A DNA stretch of 7,828 bases. Source: Chloroflexota bacterium. GTDB lineage: Bacteria; Chloroflexota; Anaerolineae; Anaerolineales; Anaerolineaceae. Every line of letters starts with the position of its first letter. Within the stretch, counting starts at the first letter, position 1. Shown piece after piece: positions 1-5,756 of this stretch. Location: positions 1 to 7,828 of the forward strand of contig JAEXTI010000013.1 of the NCBI GenBank assembly GCA_023406965.1. Reading direction: 5' to 3'. A model generated the notes under the pieces. It was given only the letters and a program-made list of their open reading frames with translations. It was not told where the DNA came from and searched no databases. Made by a program: the position numbers and the translations under genes.

Positions 1-274
1 GCAAACCAGAACCTCCCAAGGCCTGCCCGGTGGCGCGGTCGAAGACACCATAGGTAAAATCGATGTCGCTGTCAAATTTGCTGCGCCACTTGCGTATCAA
101 GGCAATTTTATCTTCCAGCGAGGTAGGTTCGTGGGCCGCCCAGGGCATGAACGGCAGTAGATACTCGATGTTTGCATCCACCGCGCGCTTGAGTTCAGGC
201 GCGTCGGTTGGCTCCCAACAGCGCAAAATCAGGCGGCGAGTGAGGATGCGATAGGCGGGCGGGGTTCCATCCAT
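1..274 (-). CDS. GNAT-family N-acetyltransferase, RimJ/RimL-like (N-terminal part, runs off the left edge)
   Basis: Reading from an ATG at 274-272 gives 91 residues before the left edge, with one base over. The product begins MDGTPPAYRILTRRLILRCW. The pattern RRLILRCWEPTDAPEL followed by AVDANIEYLLPFMPWA (residues 13-46) is typical of the RimJ/RimL branch of the GNAT fold: strand 1 with an LxLR motif, then the acidic D-A pair, then an Nx(E)xLxPxMPWA helix. Later FTYGVFDRATGQALGGSGL (73-91) fits strands 2-3, where these enzymes place 'F-x-I-x-x-xxGxxxGxxGL'. The acetyl-CoA-binding loop (Q/RxxGxG/A) would lie outside the window. A GGAG at 286-283, 8 nt before the ATG, supports the start. Such enzymes transfer acetyl from acetyl-CoA to an amine, often a protein N terminus or a small molecule; the substrate cannot be told here. 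It starts 36 nt after the DMT transporter stop, on the same strand, so co-transcription is likely. Confidence 0.85.
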   Translation of the reverse strand, partial: MDGTPPAYRILTRRLILRCWEPTDAPELKRAVDANIEYLLPFMPWAAHEPTSLEDKIALIRKWRSKFDSDIDFTYGVFDRATGQALGGSGL

Positions 275-310
275 AACGGGGTCTCCAATGCAGGTAGAAG
301 TGGCGCGGAT

Positions 311-1222
311 TTAATCTTGCAAGATATTGACGCGCCGGGCAGCGCCCAAATTAAGGTATGGGCCCACCTGCGAGAGGATCATGCCTGCCAGCATCAGCCC
401 GCAGCCTGCTAAAGCGCGCGGGGCCATTTGCTCGCCCAGGATGAGCCAGCCTGACAGCCCGGCGAAGACCGTCTCGAGGCTGAAGATGATCGCCGCGTGA
501 GCGGGGTGGGCGTCGCGCTGGGCCACCACCTGCAAGGTAAAGGCTACCCCCACCGAGAAGATGCCGCCATAGAGCAGGGGCCACAGCGATTGGCGCAGCG
601 CCTGCGTGGTGGTCTCTTCAAACAACAGCGCTGCCACCAGGCTCATTACTGTAACGGCGAAAAATTGGTACACCGACACCTTGAGCGGATCGTTGCGCCG
701 TGAAAGGTAGCCGATGAGCTGGACGTGCCCGGCCCAGAAAAAGGCCCCCACCATGACCAGTACATCACCGATGTTCACCTGGGCGCTTTCGGCAAAGCTG
801 AGCAGGTATAAGCCCGCCACTGCCAGCAAAGCCCCCGCCCAGGTGCTCAAGCCGGTCTTTTGCTTCCAAAACAGGCCCATCAGCGGGACAAGCACTACAT
901 ACAATCCGGTGATGAAACCGGCCTTGCCCGCGGTGGTATAGATCATGCCGGCTGTTTGCAGGTACGAGCCCAAGAATAGCAACACGCCCGCCGCGGCCCC
1001 CGCCAGCAGTTCGCCGCGCAGCTTGCCCGGCTCGGCGCGTAGTTTTCCTTGGGCGCGCAGATACACCAGCAGCAGCGCCCCGCCGATGCCAAAGCGGATG
1101 GCATTAAAGGTAAACGGCCCGATTTCGGCCATGCCCAGGCGCTGGGCCACAAACCCGCCGCCCCAGATGGCGGCAGTTAACAGCAATAATCCATTCGCTT
1201 TCCACGAGTTTTTCGACGCCAT
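311..1222 (-). CDS. DMT-superfamily transporter with two EamA domains (ten predicted membrane helices)
   Basis: This 303-residue protein is the usual length for the EamA/DMT family. It has a short polar N terminus, then alternating hydrophobic segments that can be read as ten helices in two five-helix repeats. Repeat 1 starts with GLLLLTAAIWGGGFVAQR (11-28), the usual 'W-G-x-x-F' start of an EamA domain, and includes TTAGKAGFITGLYVVLVPL (96-114). Repeat 2 begins near 152 and ends with HAAIIFSLETVFAGLSGWL followed by ILGE (242-264), the classic EamA pattern with conserved E250 and GE. Members export amino acids, purine-type metabolites or other small solutes by proton antiport; the substrate cannot be told here. 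The ATG at 1222-1220 lies 4 nt after the DUF493 stop. Its weak Shine-Dalgarno GGTGAT (1236-1231) is inside the end of that gene, which suggests translational coupling. Confident on family, not on solute. Confidence 0.93.
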   Translation of the reverse strand: MASKNSWKANGLLLLTAAIWGGGFVAQRLGMAEIGPFTFNAIRFGIGGALLLVYLRAQGKLRAEPGKLRGELLAGAAAGVLLFLGSYLQTAGMIYTTAGKAGFITGLYVVLVPLMGLFWKQKTGLSTWAGALLAVAGLYLLSFAESAQVNIGDVLVMVGAFFWAGHVQLIGYLSRRNDPLKVSVYQFFAVTVMSLVAALLFEETTTQALRQSLWPLLYGGIFSVGVAFTLQVVAQRDAHPAHAAIIFSLETVFAGLSGWLILGEQMAPRALAGCGLMLAGMILSQVGPYLNLGAARRVNILQD

Positions 1223-1226
1223 GTTA

Positions 1227-1493
1227 TTAGATCACCATTAAGACGCGGGGGTGAATCGATAGCTCGCGGTAGATACCGTCCAACTGCTCGCGGGATTGGG
1301 CCACAAAAGTCACCGTTACCGAAAGATACGCATCGTTGTTGCTCGGCCGCTCGGTAACTTTTTGAATTTCATCCGGTAAGGTGTGTTTTTCCATCACCGC
1401 CAGGACGAAGTTCCGAAAATCATTCTCATTTTTGCCAATCACCTTTAAAGGGAAGGCGGTCGGAAAGTCAAACACATCTGGTCGTGATTCCAT
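1227..1493 (-). CDS. DUF493 (YbeD-like) family protein
   Basis: An 88-residue soluble protein the same size as E. coli YbeD. The diagnostic stretch is FDFPTAFPLKVIGKNENDF (8-26), matching the family 'L-x-FP-x-x-F-x-x-K-x-x-G' start. It is followed by a helix, the charged RPSNNDAYLSVTVTF strand region (49-63, equivalent to 'x-S-S-K-G-x-Y-x-S-V-T'), a second helix REQLDGIYREL (68-78) and a terminal strand HPRVLMVI. The layout is an ACT-like alpha/beta fold, the known structure of this family. No biochemical function is firmly established for it; in proteobacteria it sits near lipB/lipA, which are not present here. The ATG at 1493-1491 is preceded by AGAGGT (1504-1499) with a 5-nt spacer, a good ribosome site. 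It lies 27 nt after the second permease stop and 4 nt before the DMT transporter. An ACT-like regulatory role would be an inference. Confidence 0.9.
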   Translation of the reverse strand: MESRPDVFDFPTAFPLKVIGKNENDFRNFVLAVMEKHTLPDEIQKVTERPSNNDAYLSVTVTFVAQSREQLDGIYRELSIHPRVLMVI

Positions 1494-1520
1494 GAAATAC
1501 CTCTAAAAGGGGCCTGCCCG

Positions 1521-2789
1521 TTACTCCTTGGTATAGGGCTCACCATCGGCGGCGGGAGTTTGCCCGCGGCCAACCAAACCGGCCAGCACAATCATGGTGG
1601 TCAGGTAGGGGGCCATGGCCATGAACTGGGTGGGGATGCCTGTGCCCAGGATGGAAAGCTTGGTCGCCACAGAGTCGGCAAAACCAAACATCAACCCGGC
1701 CAGGAAGGCTCCAATGGGGGTCCAGTTGCCAAAGATCATCGCAGCCAGGCCGATGAAGCCTTTACCGGCGGTCATCATCTCATCAAAGCGGCCCACGGAA
1801 CCCAGAGTGAAGAAAGCGCCGCCAATGCCTGCCACCACGCCGCTCAAAATGACGGCCACATATCGGGTGCGGATGACGTTAATTCCCAGCGTATCGGCGG
1901 CCTTAGGGTGCTCGCCGACCGAGCGCAGGCGCAGGCCCCAGCGCGTGGAGAACAAGGCTACCTGAATAACGATGAGCAAGATGAAGGTCAGGTAGACGAA
2001 GATATTGGTGTTGAAGAACAACGGCCCGATGATGGGGATATCTGCCAGCAGCGGAATGGGGATACGCGGGAAGATGGGCGGGTTGTTCAGGTTCTGGTAG
2101 GTCTGCATGAACTTCGAAGACAGGTAAGAGGTCATGCCGGTAGCAAAAATGTTGATGACCGTACCGGAAATGATCTGGTTGATCTTGTATTTGATGGACA
2201 GCACGCCGTGGACCAGGGCTAGCAGCACGCTGGATACAATTGCGCCTAACAGGCCCCACCAGATGCTTTGCGTGACGCTGCCGACCAGCGCTCCAACCAT
2301 GGCGGCCATCAACATCAAGCCTTCAATGGCAATATTGACCACCCCGGCCCGCTCAGAGAGCACGCCGGAGAAGGCGCCCAGAATGACCGGGACGGCCAGC
2401 AGCACGGCAGCGCTCAACATGCCCGACAAGTTGAGCGATTTGCCAGCCGAGGCCCACACCAAAAAACCGAAAACAAAGAACGCAACGATGATTCCCAGCA
2501 CACCGTTGGTCCATTTGGCGAATCCGCGCAAGAATTGATACACGCCCAGAAGGAAGGCCACGACCGTCAGGAAAATTAGGGTGCCCAGGGCGGGCACTAC
2601 CCAATCTCCAGCCACGCCGCGGGTGATCCCGCCAGGGGTCATGTTAAAGGTGGAGGTGCTGCCTGGCTGCACTTTGAGGGTGAAAAAGATCAGCATCATA
2701 ACAGCCATAGCGATCTCTACCACGCCCATCCAGCGCTGGCGGGTGGGAGAAACCGCTTCAAGTTTTCGGATGAGAACAGCGTTTGTCAT
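1521..2789 (-). CDS. ABC transporter permease, BMP/nucleoside type (NupQ/YufQ-like), second of pair
   Basis: I place the start at ATG 2789-2787, giving 422 residues (MTNAVLIRKL...). The frame stays open upstream to 2888, but that extension overlaps the preceding gene and is arginine-rich and non-membrane, while a strong GGAGG lies 8 nt before 2789. The BPD_transp_2 permease core begins near residue 125. SERAGVVNIAIEG (145-157) is the family hallmark in helix 2, and RSVGEHPKAADTLGI (289-303) is the cytoplasmic coupling loop that touches the ATPase. TAGKGFIGLAAMIFGNWTPIG (340-360, with G342 and F345) is also conserved in NupQ-type permeases. With the other permease it forms the membrane channel of a nucleoside importer. 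The odd point is the N terminus: roughly 120 residues with three extra hydrophobic segments (about 22-40, 63-88, 96-113) precede the core, whereas family members such as NupQ are near 320 residues. The substrate is inferred from the family, not shown. Confidence 0.92.
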   Translation of the reverse strand: MTNAVLIRKLEAVSPTRQRWMGVVEIAMAVMMLIFFTLKVQPGSTSTFNMTPGGITRGVAGDWVVPALGTLIFLTVVAFLLGVYQFLRGFAKWTNGVLGIIVAFFVFGFLVWASAGKSLNLSGMLSAAVLLAVPVILGAFSGVLSERAGVVNIAIEGLMLMAAMVGALVGSVTQSIWWGLLGAIVSSVLLALVHGVLSIKYKINQIISGTVINIFATGMTSYLSSKFMQTYQNLNNPPIFPRIPIPLLADIPIIGPLFFNTNIFVYLTFILLIVIQVALFSTRWGLRLRSVGEHPKAADTLGINVIRTRYVAVILSGVVAGIGGAFFTLGSVGRFDEMMTAGKGFIGLAAMIFGNWTPIGAFLAGLMFGFADSVATKLSILGTGIPTQFMAMAPYLTTMIVLAGLVGRGQTPAADGEPYTKE

Positions 2790-2790
2790 G

Positions 2791-4095
2791 CTATTTTCCT
2801 CCCCAACTGCCGACAAAGACCGCTTGTTCCGCTTCTTTGGGGATTTTAATGCGGTACAGGGTGCGGATGATGGCCGGAGCCGCCACAAAAGCCAGGATGA
2901 GCGCCTGGATGATAGAGACGATGTCGATCGGGATTTGCGAGACCACCATCATGCGGGTCGCGCCGTTGCGCAAGACGCCAAACAAGATGGACGATAGAAC
3001 CACGCCGATCGGTGTGCTGTTGCCCAGCAGCGCCAGGGCAATGCTGTCAAAACCATATCCCGGCGACAGGCCAATGGCCATACTGCGGTTGACCGCCAGC
3101 ACCTGGACAGCCCCAGCCACCCCGGCCAGCGCGCCCGAAATTGTCATGGCCAGCACCGTGCTGCGGGTAATGTTCATACCTGCGTAGCGCGCGCCGGAAG
3201 GATTGGCGCCAACCGAGCGCATTTCAAAACCGATGGTGGTTTTGAAGAGCAGCCAGTGAATGAACCAGGCCACCGCCAGGGCCATGAAGAAGCCCAGGTG
3301 CAAGCGGATGGGAGCCTGGAAGAATTGCGGAATTTCTGCCGACTTTTCAATGATCGGTGTGATGGGGAGCCCGCCGGAATCGGGGCGGCTCATAGGACCG
3401 GAGAGCAGAAACTCGGTCAGGCGGAAGGCAATCCAGTTGAGCATGATCGTGTTGATCACCTCATGAGCGCCGGTTTTGGCCTTGAGCCAGCCGGGGATCA
3501 AACCCCACACGCCGCCCGCCACCGCGCCCGCCAGGAGCGCCAGGGGCATGTGGATGATGCCGGGGAGGCCCTTAATTGCATATCCCACATAAGCCGAAGC
3601 GGTTGCGCCAACGAACAGTTGGCCTTCTACGCCGATATTGAACAGACCGCTGCGGAACCCCAGGGCCACAGCCAATCCGGCGAAAATATAGGGCGTGGCG
3701 TTGACCAGGCTTTCCAGAAATGGGTTGAAGGCCCTGCGGATGGCGGCGGGCTCGCCGCTGCCCAGCGCAGAGATCATGCGCCCGGGGTCGCCCAATGAAC
3801 CAGCAAACATGGCCCCATAGGATTCGATGACCGTCCGCCAGGCCAGGGACAAGCCCTCTCCAAAGGAGCGACCAAACGCCTGGTAGACTTCTTCTGTGGT
3901 CAGCACCATCAGAATCGCGCCAAAGATCAGGCCGGTCAGAATCGCCAGGGCAGGCACAAGCAAAACGCGCCCGGCCCGCCGCCACCAACCGCCCCTTTTG
4001 GGTTCAGGCGGGCGGGTCAATTCCTCTAGCAGCACTTTCCCTGCATCAGGTTTGACCGGAGACTGTTCAGGTTTTTCGTTTGAATTTTGGTTCAC
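2791..4095 (-). CDS. ABC transporter permease, BMP/nucleoside type (NupP/YufP-like), first of pair
   Basis: A 434-residue membrane protein with a GTG start. It has a charged cytoplasmic N terminus (1-43, with EPKRGGWWRR at 31-40), a first helix (about 44-66), and an extracytoplasmic stretch with a second hydrophobic patch to about 125. The permease core follows. GLFNIGVEGQL (150-160) is the NupP hallmark, paired with the SERAGVVNIAIEG motif in its partner. MRSVGANPSGARYAGMNI (292-309) is the coupling loop contacting the ATPase, and GYGFDSIALALLGNSTPIG (346-364) is strongly conserved in the family. The length is slightly above the 350-odd residues usual for NupP because of the long tail before the first helix. 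It forms the heterodimeric channel with the second permease. It begins 12 nt after the ATPase stop and ends 1 nt before the second permease, the order seen in the B. subtilis nupNOPQ operon. The substrate (nucleosides or similar) is inferred. Confidence 0.93.
   Translation of the reverse strand: MNQNSNEKPEQSPVKPDAGKVLLEELTRPPEPKRGGWWRRAGRVLLVPALAILTGLIFGAILMVLTTEEVYQAFGRSFGEGLSLAWRTVIESYGAMFAGSLGDPGRMISALGSGEPAAIRRAFNPFLESLVNATPYIFAGLAVALGFRSGLFNIGVEGQLFVGATASAYVGYAIKGLPGIIHMPLALLAGAVAGGVWGLIPGWLKAKTGAHEVINTIMLNWIAFRLTEFLLSGPMSRPDSGGLPITPIIEKSAEIPQFFQAPIRLHLGFFMALAVAWFIHWLLFKTTIGFEMRSVGANPSGARYAGMNITRSTVLAMTISGALAGVAGAVQVLAVNRSMAIGLSPGYGFDSIALALLGNSTPIGVVLSSILFGVLRNGATRMMVVSQIPIDIVSIIQALILAFVAAPAIIRTLYRIKIPKEAEQAVFVGSWGGK
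2798..2802 (-). promoter_or_regulatory. Strong Shine-Dalgarno that fixes the second permease start
   Basis: On the minus strand GGGGAGGAAAATAGC precedes ATG 2789, with GGAGG at 2802-2798 and an 8-nt spacer. The GGAGG lies in the two glycine codons just before the last codon of the first permease, whose TAG ends at 2791, one base before the ATG. This argues for translational coupling and against the longer frame reaching 2888. Confidence 0.8.
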
Positions 4096-4098
4096 ACG

Positions 4099-4105
4099 TC
4101 ACCCC
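4099..4105 (-). promoter_or_regulatory. Shine-Dalgarno supporting the GTG start of the first permease
   Basis: GGGGTGA (4105-4099) directly precedes CGT and then GTG 4095-4093. The TGA in this site is in frame with the permease, so no start further upstream is possible. The next methionine in the frame is residue 63, already inside the first membrane helix. GTG is therefore the best start. Confidence 0.75.
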
Positions 4106-4107
4106 GT

Positions 4108-5673
4108 TTAGAATGTTGTCTCTACAACGCGCGGCCCCTTGGTCTTCGCCGATTCGGCTTGTTCGGGGCTTACACCGGCCATGAGCAAACCAAGGTAGGC
4201 TTTGTTGGCTTCGTCTGCCGAAACCACCGCCACCACCTTGCCGCGGAACATGACCGCAATTCGATCCGATAGTTCAATAATTTCGTCTAACTCTGGCGAT
4301 ACAAGCAGCACGGCACAGCCTTCATCGCGTTTTTCAACAATTCGCCGGTGAATATACTCAATGGAGCCCACATCCAGGCCGCGGGTGGGCTGCGAAGCAA
4401 CCAGGAATTTGATCGGGCGGGAGAATTCCCGAGCAATGATCACCTTCTGCTGGTTGCCACCGGAAAGCGATCCGACGTTGGTTTGCGCGTTGGGGGTGCG
4501 AATGTCAAAATCTTTGATCAACTGGTTGGCGTTATCCAGGATCACACGCGACTGCATGTTCACACCCTTGGCGAATGGAGGCTGGTAGTAGGTGCACAAC
4601 ACCGAATTTTCGGCTACCGGGAAGGAGAGGATCAATCCGTCGCGCTGGCGATCTTCGGGGACATGGGCGCAGCCCAGTTCGGTCACCTGGCGGGGCGACA
4701 TGTTGGTGATCTCCTGACCCATCAGGTGGATTTTGCCGCTGATCGCCGCCCGCAGTCCGGTGACTGCCTCGACCAGTTCAGTCTGCCCGTTGCCTTGCAC
4801 GCCCGCCACGCCCATGATTTCGCCCGCGCGGACGTCAAACGTGACATCATCCACAGCAATCTGGTTCTTCGGGTCGGCCACCACCAGGTTCTTAACTTCC
4901 AAAACCACATCGCCCGGTGTGGCAATGGCTTTCTCCACTTCCAGGTGGACCGAACGTCCCACCATCATCTCCGCCAGCTTTTGCTTGTCCGCGTTCTCGG
5001 GGGTGGTGCTGCCCACCATCGCGCCGCGGCGGATGACCATCACCCGGTCGGAGATTTCGAGTACTTCGCGCAGTTTGTGGGTGATGAAGATGATCGACTT
5101 GCCCTGTTTGACCAGGGTACGCATGATTTCGAACAACTCATCGGCTTCCTGGGGGGTGAGCACGGCAGTGGGTTCGTCAAAGATGAGGATGTTGGCTTCG
5201 CGGTACAGCAGCTTGATGATTTCAACGCGCTGCTGGACGCCCACCGGCAGGTCTTTGACGTACGAATCGGGGTTGACCTCCAGCTTGTAGCTCTCAGAGA
5301 TTTCCCGAATCCGGTCAGCAGCCTTCTTACGATCCAGAAAATCGCCGGCGCGCACCGACTCAGAGCCCAACATCACGTTCTCGGTCACGGTGAATACCGG
5401 GATGAGCATGAAATGCTGGTGGACCATTCCGATGCCGGCATGGATGGCATCGGTGGGCGAGTGGATCGTGATCTTTTTGCCGCGCACTTGAATCTCACCC
5501 TCGTCGGGCTGATACAACCCGTAGAGGATGTTCATCAACGTGGACTTGCCGGCCCCGTTTTCCCCCAACAAGGCCAGGATCTCGCCTTCATTGAGGGTCA
5601 AATCAATGTGATCATTCGCCAGCACGCCGGGAAAACGTTTGGTGATTCCAGATAGTTGGAGGACAGGAGCCAT
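4108..5673 (-). CDS. Double-NBD ABC ATPase of BMP-type nucleoside/simple-sugar importer (NupO/YufO-like)
   Basis: A 521-residue ATP-binding protein with two fused nucleotide-binding domains. NBD1 (about 5-245) has Walker A GENGAGKST (37-45), Q-loop Q86 in MVHQHFMLIP, the family-variant signature LPVGVQQRVEI (142-152), Walker B ILIFDEP (162-168) and H-loop H199. NBD2 (about 256-500) has a degenerate Walker A GVQGNGQTEL with Q297 in place of lysine, a canonical signature LSGGNQQK (403-410), a degraded Walker B FLVASQPTRGLD (423-434, SQ in place of DE) and proline at the H-loop (P460). So one competent composite site (NBD1 Walker motifs with NBD2 signature) and one defective site are predicted, as is usual in this family. 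MVHQHFMLIPVFTVTENV and SQPTRGLDVGSIEYIH are typical of the nucleoside branch. The ATG at 5673 has AAGGGAG (5685-5679) 5 nt upstream. It drives import through the two permeases that follow. No substrate-binding protein precedes it. Confidence 0.95.
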   Translation of the reverse strand: MAPVLQLSGITKRFPGVLANDHIDLTLNEGEILALLGENGAGKSTLMNILYGLYQPDEGEIQVRGKKITIHSPTDAIHAGIGMVHQHFMLIPVFTVTENVMLGSESVRAGDFLDRKKAADRIREISESYKLEVNPDSYVKDLPVGVQQRVEIIKLLYREANILIFDEPTAVLTPQEADELFEIMRTLVKQGKSIIFITHKLREVLEISDRVMVIRRGAMVGSTTPENADKQKLAEMMVGRSVHLEVEKAIATPGDVVLEVKNLVVADPKNQIAVDDVTFDVRAGEIMGVAGVQGNGQTELVEAVTGLRAAISGKIHLMGQEITNMSPRQVTELGCAHVPEDRQRDGLILSFPVAENSVLCTYYQPPFAKGVNMQSRVILDNANQLIKDFDIRTPNAQTNVGSLSGGNQQKVIIAREFSRPIKFLVASQPTRGLDVGSIEYIHRRIVEKRDEGCAVLLVSPELDEIIELSDRIAVMFRGKVVAVVSADEANKAYLGLLMAGVSPEQAESAKTKGPRVVETTF

Positions 5674-5704
5674 TGATACTCCCTTCTAAAAGCTTACAGG
5701 ATGG

Positions 5705-5745
5705 ATATATAAAACTTCCCGCGAGAACGGGCGCTACCTATATAT
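5705..5745 (-). terminator. Imperfect inverted repeat in the intergenic region, possible weak terminator or leader hairpin
   Basis: On the minus strand an inner stem CCCG/CGGG (5731-5728 with 5721-5718, loop of 6) is flanked by an outer pair ATATATA (5745-5739) and TATATAT (5711-5705), separated by unpaired segments of 7 and 6 nt. A short T-rich stretch AAGTTTTATATA follows the inner stem. In a transcript reading through from the upstream signalling gene this could act as a weak terminator. In a transcript from the promoter at 5744-5752 only the inner stem would be present. Four GC pairs and a broken T-run are weak evidence. Confidence 0.25.
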
Positions 5746-5752
5746 TGTACCA
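5744..5752 (-). promoter_or_regulatory. Putative extended -10 promoter for the ABC transporter operon
   Basis: The minus strand reads TGGTACAAT (5752-5744), which fits the extended -10 form TGnTATAAT with one mismatch. No recognisable -35 is seen at 17 or 18 nt upstream, where the bases fall in the last codons of the signalling gene. Transcription would start near 5737, leaving a leader of about 65 nt before the ATPase ATG. It is the only good candidate in the 83-nt gap between the two genes. Confidence 0.45.
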
Positions 5753-5756
5753 CTAG

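Noticed and set aside
63..254. A small plus-strand open frame near the left edge (63 codons).
   Set aside because: It is antisense to the acetyltransferase, whose minus-strand frame has clear GNAT motifs and a ribosome site; the plus-strand product is S- and R-rich with no family match.
1560..2222. A plus-strand open frame of 220 codons opposite the second permease, and similar ones at 3256-3798 and 6747-7163.
   Set aside because: All are antisense to well-supported genes, have low-complexity polar products and show no family resemblance.
2790..2888. N-terminal extension of the second permease to an ATG at 2888.
   Set aside because: It would overlap the end of the first permease by about 98 nt and add an arginine-, serine- and lysine-rich non-membrane peptide. 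The ATG at 2789 has a strong, well-spaced GGAGG.
4348..5655. A plus-strand open frame of 435 codons, opposite the ATPase gene.
   Set aside because: It lies entirely antisense to a gene with complete ABC motifs. Its product is rich in H, D, R, Q and G with no recognisable domain, as expected of a stop-free shadow frame in GC-biased codons.
5674..5743. A purine or other riboswitch in the leader of the nucleoside importer operon.
   Set aside because: The predicted leader is only about 65 nt, and I see no conserved riboswitch core or expression-platform terminator in it.
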